A DNA stretch of 64,000 nt, taken from positions 1 through 64,000 of the forward strand of contig JBAJFE010000031.1 in the NCBI GenBank assembly GCA_037903355.1. The letters run 5' to 3'. This document shows positions 11,170 through 22,524 of this stretch, piece by piece; position 1 is the first letter of the stretch; every line of letters begins with the position of its first letter. Position numbers and translations under genes: made by a program. The notes beneath the pieces are model-generated. The model was not told the DNA's origin. It did no database searches and saw only the letters and a list, made by a program, of their open reading frames with translations. This DNA is from Trichuris trichiura. Lineage: Eukaryota; Nematoda; Enoplea; Trichinellida; Trichuridae.

Positions 11170-11657
11170 GTTCAACATCACATCTTGACAAAGGGGCTGC
11201 CGCTCTTCAGCCGCCCGCGACGACTTCCACGGGAAAAATTGCGCATTGCCAAGAATGAATTCGATGTGATGCTACAACTTGGAAATATCCAACCATCCAG
11301 CAGCAGTTGGGCGTCACCGCTGCATATGGTGTCCAAGAAGCAGGTCGGCGCCTGGCGGCCATGTGGTGATTATCGCCGATTGAATAATGTAACAAAGCCA
11401 GACAGATATCCGATTCCAAACTTCAATGATTTTTCCTGGCGACTTTACGGGAGGCGAATGTTCTCGAAGGTAGACCTGATACGTGCTTACAATCAAATTC
11501 CTGTTCGCCGCAAGGACGTTCCCAAAATTGCCATTGTTGCACCTTTCGACCTCTTCGAATATCTACGCATGCCTTTTGGTTTGCGGAACGCGGCGCAGAC
11601 TTTTCAAAGATTCATGGATGAGGTGACGAGAGGACTGGACTTTTATTTTGTCTATTT
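11170..11657 (+). pseudogene. Gypsy reverse transcriptase, truncated at the active site
   Basis: Starts HHILTKGLPLFSRPRRL and passes through SSSWASPLHMVSKK, WRPCGDYRRLN, FSKVDLIRAYNQIPV, APFDLFEYLRMPFGLRNA and AQTFQRFMDEV to FYFVYF, where the catalytic YxDD box should follow. Instead the sequence enters a hAT terminal repeat (CAGTGATTCTCAACC). The frame itself is open, so the insertion was fairly late relative to the damage in gag. Confidence 0.85.
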
Positions 11658-12392
11658 CAGTGATTCTCAACCTTTTCCGTGCCAGGGCCCCCCTCCGTTC
11701 TTGCGTGGTTCTGTTCTTCCCTTTTCTCGCTTGTGGTTCTTTCGCGTTTATTAGAGTACCTGTGACACTTAGTCTGCCGAAGATTTCAACAATAAATTTG
11801 CTGTTGTCTTTTCCATCTGGTGAATACCGACGCTATTAACGAACTTTTAATCTGCATTTTAAAACTCTTCAATTTAAAAGTTCGATGTTTGTACCGGTCT
11901 ATGCCATATGGAAAAGACAGTAACGAACCCAAATCTAAGTTCTGACACGTAGGCAATGCTTTTCAGTCACGCGGTCTAAGAATTTCAGACGACCTGTAAC
12001 TGGGCTTTTTCGCTGGGTGAATGAAGGTAGGTCAAAGAGGTTCCTAGTCATATGGAAGTGGTCGAAACTTCTCCGTCGTCGTGAAGTCGTCGCCAAAGGA
12101 AGGAATTGCGCAGCCTCATTCAGTATCCAGCGAGCTTCTGCGAATTGTCAGTGACTTAGCTTGAACGCCGCAGGGTTCTTTTGATCTAGGAGGGCCACGC
12201 TACGCTGATGGCAAGTTCCTTTCTCTATGCTCCGTGATATTGAGAAATTGCTTAATCTCTGTTTTCACGAGAAAAGTTACATTAGAAAAAAGATGTACAT
12301 GCACAACCCGAGGACCCCCAAGGGCTCCCTTAGCATTCAGGATTCCCTTCGATTCCCCCTGGGCGCCCAAGGGACCCCATTGGGAATCACTG
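11658..12392. mobile_element. hAT element copy 1 (735 bp), flanks do not match
   Basis: Begins CAGTGATTCTCAACC and ends GGGAATCACTG. It is closely similar at its left end to the 1554-bp copy at 44629. Left flanking octamer is GTCTATTT (gypsy sequence) and right octamer is TGTTATAG (ADAM-D duplicate sequence), so there is no target-site duplication. No transposase remains. Confidence 0.78.
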
Positions 12393-15300
12393 TGTTATAG
12401 TTATTTTATGGCCTGTTCTTCTTGTCTGCACGCGAAATTCCGAGGAGTTTTTTCAATTCGCTTGGGTTCACGCTTTCATTTGAAAACACATTCGTACAGT
12501 ACAAACACTTGTTCACACCTCTTCTCCGCTGACAAGTTCATGATCACAATAACTCTTGAGAATGAAGAAGAAAGATTAAAACCGCTGCTTTTCTAGCGGT
12601 TCGGTTATCCCTGAGCAATATCTGATGACTAAGCAGCAACGTGGGCGAAACCGTAATCAGAGACCGGTTCGTTTTCTTACATTAGCAATGACACTGGAAG
12701 ACAAAAAAGAAACCGCAGTATGAAAGGCTGAACAGAAAATGCAATTTTACTCTGCCCCAGAGCAGCTGTCTACTATTCGCTTTACTCACTACGTTCAATG
12801 CACGCATTGCCTTTTTATGTGCCAATGCAAAAACACCATATTCAGTTAACAATCCATAGCCTTATCTCTACTTTTCCTTCGACGAAAACGTTCTTTTTGT
12901 CGTGCCACACGAAACCAACCAGAATAGATAATTATGCAAATACTACAGAAAATGTATGACCCCTTAAACGACAGTGACAAAACATTACCTGCTTATTGAA
13001 TATTCAAAAGCCATGACTCTATCACGCGATAGATTTTGCGGAATTTAACCGAAAACGCATTAACCGCAAACGACTACTGCGTCCTTGCGCTTGCACGCCT
13101 GCCCGTCGAAGTGTAGTCAAATTGTTGACAGAGATAAGGACGTAGGGCTTAAGCATCCCTTTGGAAATCCTGAGGCGCCCTTTTCAAATCTTTTCTTCTC
13201 AGGTCTACCCAGATTCTCCAGGAACACCGGTTGGGAATCCCTAAAATAGGGTCTGCTGACTTTCTTTTTATCAGCCCGGCTTTAGTGCTACTACGGTTGG
13301 AGACTTTATCGCCTCAGGCTGTATGAATTTTTGCAGCTCTCAGCAACATCAAAGCAAGGTTATAGGTGAAAACCGCGGGAACTGTGCGGAATGAATGAAC
13401 GTCAATGATCATTTTTTTTAAAGCAGCCAGCATTGTGCAAGCCGCGTTGCTGCGTGCATGCGTTTATGCGGAAGAATTTTCTGAGTTTCAGCGTTTGGTA
13501 ATCAGCCAGTAAGCAGCCTTAGTCATTACCCGTTTTTACAGTCGACGCTTAATTGCGCGCAGAACTTTCAGCGTGCATATGAAATTACCGATTTCGCTTC
13601 ACTGTCAGGTTTCACTTCGCTTATAGTACAGATAGCAATTGTCAACTTGTTGTCGGCCGTCGGACTTGTCTGCGGTAGGCAATGACAAAGGCGCCGCGCT
13701 CGCTTGAACGCGCGTTCTCTTTCATTACGATAAATCTTTCTGTTTGAGGCACACGAATAAGTGCACTTTATGTCGACTCAAATGCCATTGCCATCTTTCT
13801 GCCTCTTCGCTCAGTTGTGCACGTCGTTTGAAAACCCTACAGGTAATAAGGATTTACTTACTGTGTAACTTCTTTCAACGTTTCTTCTTAAACCCGTCAC
13901 TTTAAGGATTTAAAGCCAAAATCCATTAATTGGTTCATAAACTTCATAAGCTAACTCAGTGTTTTGACCATCAGAGAGCTGTTCTTAAACAAAATTTATT
14001 TGTTATCTTTGCTTGGGCTTATTAAGGTTTATATTGCAAAGCAGAGTCACTGTTTACTGGTTGAAAGTATGTAGGCTAGAACACAAAAGCTAAAATGGCA
14101 TAATATTTAAATTTTGGATTAACGTTCGTCTGCGTGATCGCTGTGCAATTAATTTTCAGAAAATTGTAATTGCAGGTTTGTTACGTCGTTGCGTACATGA
14201 GCTTGAGTAATACTATGTTTTCGTAACGCAGTAATGCAACTGCATTTCTGTAAAGTTAGCAACTCCCTTAGTAATAGTCTAACAACGTCCTGGGCAGCAA
14301 TTCGCTTTTCAGCTTTCGGGTGGAGATAACACGCTGAATGGACGAAAGTAGGAACATTAGCATTTTTAAACTTTGCACATGTTGACACCAATATGAAATT
14401 CATGGAATGATGCACCCTTAGGCAACTAATCTTGTTTCGTGAAGTTTTAGGAACACCATGGGCATTTGTTAGCTTTTTCCCGATCCAGCATTGCATGATT
14501 CGCTCTTGTAGCGACTAAATGGCTACTCTCACACTGGCATACACGAATCACGCATTCATTTTAGTCATGCCTTTCGGCTTAATTATTTGTTTGGCTGTCA
14601 AAAATGCATCTAAAGTTAAATGCAAATTAAGTTTTGCTGCTATGTCACTTGCTGAATTATCAAGCCGATTGCCATTTGCTGTCGTAGTCTTCCACAGTTG
14701 GAGAATTTCGTAGTTAATCGCTTGAAGTTTATTTCGCGCTTTGCGAATGAAATTTTATGATAAGTTTTGCTGATATTGCGACGTTGAGAGCAACTTGTTA
14801 CTTTACAAACTGTGAGTGCAGGCGGAAAACTCTAGAAATTGAATAAGAGTCATGACGTTTCGCGTCTTTCTAATCTGATAAAGGTTCCTAACAAATCCTG
14901 TTTGATGGTAATATGGATTTTAAGTTTTTTATTCACGGAGAGCGTATTGTCACAGCATTTTTTCTAGGTCGACGAACTGGATTGATGGTAGAAAAAGCAG
15001 ACAGTTCTGAAGTCATCTTTCCCATACGATATAGCCCTCAATTTTGTGCTGGTTACAGCCATATCGGCAATCAAATTGAGCAATTGGTTTGCTGCTAGCT
15101 GTTTCTTGGTTAGTTGATCAGTAGGGAATTCTCTTCCTTTTGCAGCAGTGGTATAAGAAAGAATGCTCCTACATTTTGAATACAAGACGCGCCAGGTATC
15201 ACATGCATGCGTTTGCGAAAGAACCGGTAAACCTCGAAGGAAGATTTGAACTGACAGAACTTGACTATCACTAATGCTTTAGCGTCCTCGCTCCTGCTGA

Positions 15301-16069
15301 CGCCAAATTCACCGTTTTCAGTAAATCTTATGGCTTGGACAATCTTGTTGAACAGAGTTTGAAAGAATGCCTGTACTACGGAGAGGTGGTTGGTCGCTCC
15401 AGATCAAGCGTAGCATTGTCAACTTGCGACGGGCTTAGGTCAGCCATTGCTGTAGCTTAAATGTTCTTGATTCAAATGATTTTTTAGCGGTACAGTTATT
15501 CTTGAAAGGACTGTCTGTATCATTTCACCAATGAAGCACAGAATTTCAATTACCCCTTCTTCTTATCCTCATTTGTTTATGCGACTGCGTAATGATTACG
15601 AAAGCTTTTGTGTTCCACGGGAAAGGTGGAGGGATCAATGCTCTAATCCGACGTATGTTTTGAAACATTTGGTAAATAACAACGAAACACGACTCTGTCA
15701 TAAGATGAAAGGTAATAACTTAGAGGTAGGTTTATTAAATCCTTGTTCACTTGAATATGGCTGGCTAGCTGGTTCAGAAATATTGTACTTTGGGAGGTAG
15801 GTCAAGGTATTTGGAGCTCAGCGTGCTGGTAGAGAAAGAAATAGTAACATTTTCTTGACTGCAAAATTTCATGCCTACAATGAGTTTATATTTCAGATAG
15901 AATGGAAAAACGTGAGTAACACTGACTTGTTTCGATATCTCCTTGACTGCGTGAACACGTTAGACCTAGTATGGCACTTAAGTATTGTGCCGTTAGCTTA
16001 CGTATTTTCGTTGTCTCTTTTCCAGTTTTTGCGGCAAATCAACGTGCGGGTTTCTCTTGTCCACGTCGA
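12393..16069 (+). repeat. 3.7-kb segmental duplicate of 46253-49943
   Basis: Near-collinear with 46253-49943 over its whole length, with single-base changes and small indels. It covers upstream sequence and the first exons of ADAM-D. Similarity starts exactly after the hAT right end (TGTTATAG) and stops after CACGTCGA inside the metalloprotease exon. Confidence 0.92.
14519..16069 (+). pseudogene. ADAM-D duplicate: 5' fragment (signal, prodomain, start of protease domain)
   Basis: Holds counterparts of ADAM-D exons: candidate signal-peptide exon from ATG 14519, then prodomain exons with EVIFPIRYS, KKECSYILNTRRARYH, LSTCDGLR, VILERTVCIISP and RYLELSVLVEKE, and the first codons of the metalloprotease exon (INVRVSLVHVEL). 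In the third exon (near 15203-15211) it has a 4-bp insertion relative to ADAM-D, which breaks the frame. At 16069 the gene is cut off by sequence leading into a hAT transposase. It lacks all catalytic, disintegrin and membrane exons and is not expected to make a working protein. Confidence 0.82.
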
Positions 16070-16109
16070 GTTAGCCGTGGATGTTGAGGGCCGACTGTAA
16101 TTGTCTAGT

Positions 16110-17860
16110 TGATTTTGAGAAGTGACATTGCAAAGGCTCATTCATGGCTCAGGTGAGAAAGAAATGTTGGCAATATAGTAGCAAATATCTGCGCTTTGGT
16201 TTCGCTCTTACGCCTGGTAAGGAACAACTAGCAGTGTTTTTGTTGTACGAAAAAGTTTTCTCAAACAAGTCTATGAAGCCGTCCAGGATGAAACGCCATT
16301 TAATGAGGCGGCACCCCAACATGAGTAATAAGGACCTGTCCTACTAGCGGGCCCTGAGGGAGAAGGGTATTAAGAAGAGAACACTGAACAGTGTGATAGC
16401 ATCTCTTTCAAAACCAGGTCGTGACAAACTTGCAACGTCATAAAGAATTTCACTGCTAATTGCGAAAGCAGGTAAGTTCCATTCGATCGGCGAGCAATTG
16501 ATAGAGCCCGCCGTAGCTGAAGTTCTGGAAACCGTGCTTCACTAAAACGCACATGTTACCAGGAAAATACCACTGAGCAATGATATTGTTCAGAGACGAA
16601 TCGATGCAATGGCTAAGGACACCGAAGAGACGCTTTGCTGCATGCTCAGAGAGAAGGAATTCTCGTTTTAATTGGATGAATCCACATTGCCTGGAAATGA
16701 ATCGCTTTTACTGGCCTACGTCCGGTTTATAAAAAAAGAACGGTTTGTAGCAGAATTGTTTTGAAAAGAATAGAAAACAGATAGAAACTAGTGGAAGAAT
16801 TCTTTATGGAAAAAGCAATTGCCCTTCAGAACATAATAGCCGTGGCAACAGATGGTGCACCAGCTATGCTCGGCTGTCAGCGAGGATTCATATCGTATCT
16901 AAACGTCATGGTTCCCAACGTGCTGCGGATCGATTGCCTGTTGCATTGACAGCATCACGTAACCCGTCGTTTGAGTCCACGATGAATAATACCCCTTCGG
17001 TACGTCATCAACGCCGTATGCAAAATCAAAAGTAATCCTTTCAGCGACCGACTTTTTCCATGACTGTGATGAAAACAACGAGAACTTCAATCGTCTACTT
17101 CTCCAAAAAGACGTCAGATGGCCACCACACAAGGTGCCTGCCTGTCGAGGTTTTTCGACCTGCACGAATCCGTTGTTCAATTTTTTGAACAGGAGGACGC
17201 TTCGCTGAGCGAGATTTTGCATAATCAGAAAGCGGACATGGCGTCCTCAGCAGACTTGTATTTAAAATTTAATGAGATGAATGAGCAACTCCAGGTGGAC
17301 GACCTGAACTTGGTAAAGACAAAATCCGCTATTTCTGCGTTCATGTCAAAGCTGATTCTCTTCTAGCGCAATTTTGCAAGGGGCGAGTTCTCCCAGTTTC
17401 GAAGTCTCGCCTAACTGGGAAACAAGCGCTGCACGGCGATGTCACACGTCGTTTCTACGACATTTTGTCTATGCTGATCCCAGCCTGATTGATCAAACCG
17501 CTAACAAATTTACACGGCGAAGAGATCTCGCTGCAAGAAGAGCTGCTGGAGTTGCGGTCGAACGTGCAGTTGAAGGCTAGATTGTCACAAGATTAACAAC
17601 AGCTTTGACTGCAAAAGGAAGTCCCGGTATTGCACCCGAGAATAGGGCGTGTGATAAAAAAAATACTGATTTACCTTCCATCATTAGGTGTAGTCGAGCG
17701 CGCACTTATTATCGTTACGGACCTAGTGAGGAAAAAATGTAGTCAGCTGCCAGTAGTCAGAAGCGGCGATCTGCGTCTGCGAGTTACCTTGATCGAACCC
17801 AACATCGACAGGCCAACTCAGTTGCACCTGCGAAAGCCAAGCAGCTCCCACTGACTTCTC
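16110..17860 (+). pseudogene. hAT transposase, ZBED5/SCAND3-like, heavily decayed
   Basis: Opens with MAQVRKKCW and a BED-finger region (YLRFGFALTPGKEQLAVFLL, then MKPSRMKRHLMRRHPN). Its first finger cysteine pair is partly lost (LLYEKV). Then come blocks in shifting frames: QLIEPAVAEVLETVLH, LDESTLPGNESLLLAYVRFI (with the family's first acidic catalytic site), IAVATDGAPAMLGC, CLSRFFDLHESVVQFFEQED, EISLQEELLELRSN, and the C-terminal hAT dimerisation region (LPSLGVVERALIIVTDLV, then GDLRLRVTLIEPNID). Stops and frameshifts occur throughout. It directly follows the truncated ADAM-D duplicate. Confidence 0.85.
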
Positions 17861-17871
17861 GAAAAGCGATT

Positions 17872-18060
17872 TCCAGAAAGAAATCTATACAGCACTCGTT
17901 CACCTTCTGGCGTAGAAACGATATCAGCCAACCAGTGCGCTCCAAATTCGACAGTCTAAATAAGAAGGCCCACACGCTCAAAAACATTCTGAGTGGGGAC
18001 GAAACGGCCTTCAGCTTGAGAAACCCTATGGTACACCGTTATTACCTTCCTGAGTTATAA
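17872..18060 (+). other. Open stretch of unknown origin before the satellite
   Basis: A stop-free run without its own ATG reads KKSIQHSFTFWRRNDISQ, then KFDSLNKKAHTLKNILSGDE, then HRYYLPEL and a TAA stop. It looks like the C-terminal end of a protein, possibly from a transposon, but I do not recognise it. Confidence 0.3.
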
Positions 18061-19928
18061 TCTATTTTGTGCATGATTAGCCTATGTTCTGTTATTGCAC
18101 TACGATGCTACCACCCTATTGTATTGTAATGTATTTTGTACGCGGTTAGCCGGTGCATTGTTGTTGGGCTGCGATACTATCACGCTGTTGTATTCTAATG
18201 TATTTTGCGCATGATTAGCCTATGCTTCGTTGCTGCGGTATAGTGCTATTACGTTATTCTATTGTACTCTATTTTTTGCGTGATTAGCCTATGCTTCGTT
18301 GTTCCGTTATAGCGCTATAACATTGTTGTATTCCAATGTATTTTGTGCATGATAAGCGTGACTTTGTTCTTGCGCTACGGGGCCACTACGTTGTTGTATT
18401 GTAATGTATTTTGTACATGACTAGCCTATGTTTTGTTGTTGCCTTATAGTGCTATTACGTTGTTCTATTGCAGTGTATTTTGTCCATGATTAGCCTACGT
18501 CTTGTTGTTGCGCTACGATGCTATTACGTAATTGTATTGTAATGTACTTCGCGCGTGATTAGCCTATGTTCTGTTGTGGCGCTACGGTGCTACAACGTTG
18601 TTGTATTGTAATCCATTTTGTGCACGATAAATCTATCTTTTGCTGTTGCCCTATCCTGCTATTCCGTTGTTGTATTGTAATGTATTTTCCGCATGATTAC
18701 TCGAAGTTTTGTAGTTGCCCTCCGATACTATTACGTCGTTGTATTCCGATGTATTTCATGCATAATTAGCCTATGCTTTGTTGATGAGTTATAGTGCTAG
18801 TACGTTGTTGCTTTGTAATGTATTTTGTGCATGACTGGCCTATGCTTGGTTGTTACGCTACGCTGCTACTGCGTTATTGTATTGTAATGTATTTTGTGCG
18901 TGATTACCCTATGTTTCGTTGTTGCGCTAAGGTACTATTACGTCGTTGTGATGTAACATATTTTGTGCATCAGCAGCCTAAGGTTTGTCGTTGCGCTACA
19001 GTGCTACTACGTTGTTGTATTCGAATGTACATCGTGCATGATTAATCCATCTTTTCTTGTTGCTATATAGTGCTATTACGTTGTCCTATTGTCATGTGTC
19101 CTGTGCATGACTAGACTATGTTTTGCAGTTACGCTACAGTGCTACTACGTTGTAGTATAGTAAGGTACTTTGTGCGTGATTAGCTTATGCTTTGTTCTTG
19201 CGCCAGGACGCTACTACGTTGTTGTATTGTAATGGATTTTGTGCGTGATTAGCCTACGCTTTGTTGTTCCGGTGCGGTGCTATTGCGTTGTTGTATTGTA
19301 ACATATTTTGTGAATGATTAGCCTATGCTTTGTTGTTGCGTTATAGTGTTATTACGTTGTTGTGTTGCAAAGTATTTTGTGCATCATTAGGCTCTGCTTT
19401 GTTGTTGCGTTACGTTGCTATTACGTCATTGTACTGTAATGAATTTTGTGCATGATTAGGCCATGCTTTGTTGTTGTTGAAGCCGTAGAAGACCTTACAA
19501 CCATGAAAATACAGCCCGTTACAAAACACCCCGTTTTCAAAAAAAATGCTTTGTTGTTGTATTATAGTGGTACTGCGCTGCTGTATTGTACTGTATTTTG
19601 TGCATGATTGGCATATGCTTCGTTCTTGCGTTATAGTGCCATTACGTTGCTCTATTTTAATGTCTTTTGTGAATGATTAGCCTATGCTTTGTTGTTGCGT
19701 TATAGTGCTATTACATTGTTGCATTGTAATGTATTTTGTGCGTGATTAGCCTATGCGTTGTTGTTGCGCTACGGTGTTACTACATTGTCGTATTGTAATG
19801 TATTTCATGCATGATTAGCTTATGTTTTGTTGTTGAGTTATAGTGCTATCACGATGTTATATTGTAATGTATTTTGTGCATGATTAGCGTATGCTTTGTT
19901 GCTGAGTTATAGTACTATTACGTTGTTG
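18061..19928 (+). repeat. Satellite family 1, 68-69-bp unit, direct array
   Basis: Diverged head-to-tail copies of a unit containing GCATGATTAGCCTATG, TTTGTTGTTGCG, GTGCTATTACGTTG and GTATTGTAATGTATTTT. The spacing of successive GATTAG marks is 69, 69, 69, 69, 68. A foreign insert of about 60 bp lies at 19484-19545. The open frames within it are by-products of the repeat. Confidence 0.95.
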
Positions 19929-19989
19929 TTTCATGTCGAGTTTCTTTTACGGAAAGTTTGTCCCGTTGACAATATTTTTATTCCAGAGC

Positions 19990-20017
19990 TTTCAGGTCAA
20001 ACGAGACTCGTCTTCAG
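19990..20017 (-). ncRNA. Hammerhead-ribozyme-like core 2
   Basis: On the - strand: CTGAAGA, C, a stem II with one mismatch and one wobble (GAGTC / GACCT), then GAAA. It lies in the 3' part of the Penelope-like element, the same place as the copy at 269-296. The mismatch suggests it may be decayed. Confidence 0.45.
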
Positions 20018-20264
20018 CGGTATTAATATAAAGCAATGAAGTAACGAAAATTCACGGTGTTGAAATGATGTAATGGGTGTTGCGCGGGGATGTTTTAACT
20101 GTTTAAAGTCGAATGTTTTAAAGTAGGTTTCCTTGTGTCCTCATCTTTTGTCTGTCAGCTAGCCATTTTTCTTGTTGTGGATATGTGTTGTTCTTCAGAA
20201 ATTTCATTTTAAGGTTCTCTGTTTGGTTGGTTTTGATCCGTAGTTCTTTGTTTCCTTTGTGTAT

Positions 20265-21365
20265 TTAGTCAAGTGAGCAGCATTTAGAGCGGGTGACAAT
20301 GTTTGCCCATAGTTCGTTTATTTCTGCTCCTTGATCTCTATTGTACGTCTCGCTGTGCCTGATGTATAGAGCTTTGATTTTCCGTAGGCGCAAATTACTT
20401 TCGTAGCATAAGACTTTCGGATGGAGAGTCTGGTTGCATCGTGCGGCGTGTTCCACGACCGCGGAGGCCTGTATTGCTTTGTCCGTGGTAGTTTTTGGGT
20501 TCGCGATTTTCCTTCCACGTCGTCTTGTAGGGTTGGAGTCGTTGTTGAGAATGTTTTTTGCGTTTTTATAGGTGGTAAGACCTTTCATATGTTCGTTGAA
20601 TCTATGCTCTAAGGTGTTTCCCGTTTCCCCGATGTACACTCCTGAACAAGGGCATTTGATTGCGTAGACCAGCCCTGTTCTTTTGTTTTTTGGGATTTTG
20701 GTTTTGTCCTTCCGGAGAATGGTCCTGAGGTTGGGGAAACTCTTGAAAAAGACTTGGAACCCTAACCGTTTTCCTAGCCGGATAATCTTTTCTCCTAACC
20801 CTGCCACATAGGGGATAACCAACCGTGTGTCAGGAAGGATGTTTGGATGGTGTGATTCCCGGTTGTGGAACTTGTCTTTGAACACTTGGTTGATGAAAGA
20901 TTTCGGATAGTTGTTTTTGTAAAAAATCTTTCGAATATAGTTAAATTCTGATTGGATAAATTCAGGTTTGCATAAATTGATCGCTCTGTTGATCATGCCA
21001 GAGATGATACCCCGCATTACCGATTGTGGGTGATGTGATGAGAAATCAAGGTACTGTTCGGTGTGTGTCGGCTTTCTGTATACTCTGGTTTTCAGTCCCT
21101 GATCTGTGTGAATAATTAGGGCGTCCAGGAAGGGAAGAGTTTTATTCGCCTCTTTTTCCATTGTAAAGACTATTTGATTCGGCCGGATGCTGTTAAGAAA
21201 CCGCAGAAATTGCTCCTCTTTCCCATCTTTTATAATGACGAAGATATCATCGACATATCTTTTGTACAGTCGTGGAGCAATTTCTCTGTCTACAGTTTCG
21301 GACATTTCCTTTTCAAAACTTTCCATGAATATTTCCGCCAGGACAGGAGATAGTGAACTGCCCAT
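20265..21365 (-). CDS. Penelope-like reverse transcriptase (C-terminal part) with GIY-YIG endonuclease
   Basis: Open frame of 366 codons; the true frame extends upstream to about 21402 (KQSNGVPMGSSLSPVLAEI), where the element is truncated. Residues 1-16 hold the G.PMGSSLSPVLAEIF motif. YVDD, the catalytic reverse transcriptase box, is at about 37-40, followed by TLPFLDALI and VYRKPTHTEQYL. The GIY-YIG domain is at about 230-265 (GLVYAIKCPCSGVYIGETGN, then HRFNEHMKG). This order, RT then GIY-YIG, defines EN-positive Penelope-like elements, which nick DNA with GIY-YIG and prime reverse transcription there. Missing RT motifs upstream make it non-functional even though this frame is open. Confidence 0.88.
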   Translation of the reverse strand: MGSSLSPVLAEIFMESFEKEMSETVDREIAPRLYKRYVDDIFVIIKDGKEEQFLRFLNSIRPNQIVFTMEKEANKTLPFLDALIIHTDQGLKTRVYRKPTHTEQYLDFSSHHPQSVMRGIISGMINRAINLCKPEFIQSEFNYIRKIFYKNNYPKSFINQVFKDKFHNRESHHPNILPDTRLVIPYVAGLGEKIIRLGKRLGFQVFFKSFPNLRTILRKDKTKIPKNKRTGLVYAIKCPCSGVYIGETGNTLEHRFNEHMKGLTTYKNAKNILNNDSNPTRRRGRKIANPKTTTDKAIQASAVVEHAARCNQTLHPKVLCYESNLRLRKIKALYIRHSETYNRDQGAEINELWANIVTRSKCCSLD

Positions 21366-21402
21366 AGGAACCCCGTTAGATTGCTTGTGAATTATATTAC
21401 TA

Positions 21403-21836
21403 TTACTTTACTGTATTGTAATGTATTTGTGCATGATTAGCCTATGCATTGTTGTTGAACTATAGTGCTATTACGTTGCTGTGTTGTAATGTATTTTGTG
21501 CATGATTAGCCTATGCATTGTTGTTGAACTATAGTGCTATTACGTTGTTGTATTGCAACGTATTTTGTGTATGTTTAGCCTATGCTTTGTTGTTATGCTA
21601 CTTTGCTACTACGTTGTTGTATTGTAATATATTTTGTGCGTGATCAGCTTATGCTTTGTTGTCCTGCTACGGTGCTATGGCGTTGTCGTGTTGTCATGTG
21701 TTTTGTGCCTCATTAGCCTATGTTTTGTTGTTGCGCTGCGGTGCTATTACGTTGTTGCATTGTAATGTATTTTCTGCATGACTTGTCGATGCTTTGTTGT
21801 TGAGTTATAGTGCTACTACATTGTTGTATTGTAACA
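21403..21836 (+). repeat. Satellite family 1, continued
   Basis: Same 68-bp unit and orientation as 18061-19928, resuming after the Penelope-like insertion. Confidence 0.93.
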
Positions 21837-22345
21837 TTAGGGCACTATAACGAAACAACAAAGCATAGGCTAATGGTGCACGAAATACATTACAATACAC
21901 TAACGTAACAGCACTATAACTCAACAACAAAACATAGGCTAATCATACACAAATACATTACAATGCAACAACGTAGTAGCAAAGTAGCATAACAACAAAG
22001 CATAGGCTAAACATACACAAAATACATTGCAATACAACAACGTAGTAGCACTATAACACAACAACAAAGCACGGCTAATCATGCACAAAATACACTACAA
22101 TACAACAACGTAGTTGCACCGTAACGCAACCACAAAGCATAGGCTAGTCAACCACAAAGTACATTACAAAACAATAACGCAGTAGCAGCGTAGCGTAACA
22201 ACCAAGCATAGGCTAGTCATGCACAAAATACATTACAAAGCAACAACTTACTAGCACCGTAGCGCAACAACTAGGCATAGGCTAATCGTGTCCAAAATAC
22301 ATAACAATACAACAACATAGGAGCACTATAACGCAACAAAGCATA
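21837..22345 (-). repeat. Satellite family 1, inverted block
   Basis: From about 21837 the units are in the opposite orientation (GCACTATAAC...CAACAACAAAGCATAGGCTAA...). The switch happens within one unit, giving a large inverted repeat with the preceding block. Confidence 0.92.
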
Positions 22346-22472
22346 ACTTGATAGTACGGTATGTTCTCTAGCCCGTTGATGGAGTCTGGAAGTGAACCGA
22401 AGCAAAAGCCCTGCCAACGGATGAGCAATTATTAAGGGAAAATTCAGAACAATCACTTAACAGATTCGTAGC

Positions 22473-22501
22473 TTTCCGGGCTAACCTTGTCCCGTCGTCA
22501 G
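22473..22501 (-). ncRNA. Hammerhead-ribozyme-like core 3
   Basis: On the - strand: CTGACGA, then a perfect 4-bp stem CGGG / CCCG enclosing a 10-nt loop, then GAAA. It differs in sequence from copies 1 and 2 but keeps the core. Confidence 0.45.
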
Positions 22502-22524
22502 CGGTGGTGGTAATGTCGCCTTTA

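Larger units (their letters stand above)
9795..11657 (+). mobile_element. Gypsy-class LTR retrotransposon, truncated
   Basis: Gag, protease and reverse transcriptase remnants follow in order on the + strand. The element is cut at the reverse transcriptase active site by a hAT element at 11658, and the RNase H and integrase parts are absent after it. Several frame breaks show it is dead. Confidence 0.88.
19930..21402 (-). mobile_element. Penelope-like retroelement, 5'-truncated, inside satellite 1
   Basis: The satellite unit is interrupted at 19929 by the Penelope 3' end (also seen at 209-361) and resumes near 21403. The element has lost the N-terminal part of the reverse transcriptase but keeps its last motifs and the GIY-YIG domain. 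Between the stop codon and the 3' end lies a hammerhead-like core. Confidence 0.88.

Noticed and set aside
12414..12596. + strand frame (MACSSCLHAKFRG...) matched at 46266-46456
   Set aside because: Same reason: shared through the segmental duplication, no recognisable domain, and changes are not biased to silent sites.
14149..14496. Conserved 115-121-codon - strand frame, also at 48025-48390, just upstream of the ADAM-D start
   Set aside because: The two copies are alike only because the region is duplicated; most base differences change the amino acid, which argues against protein-level selection. No motif, no splice context.
18566..19045. Cysteine-rich open frames in the satellite
   Set aside because: They arise from translating a 68-bp repeat in a fixed frame for a few units; no start context or conservation beyond the repeat.
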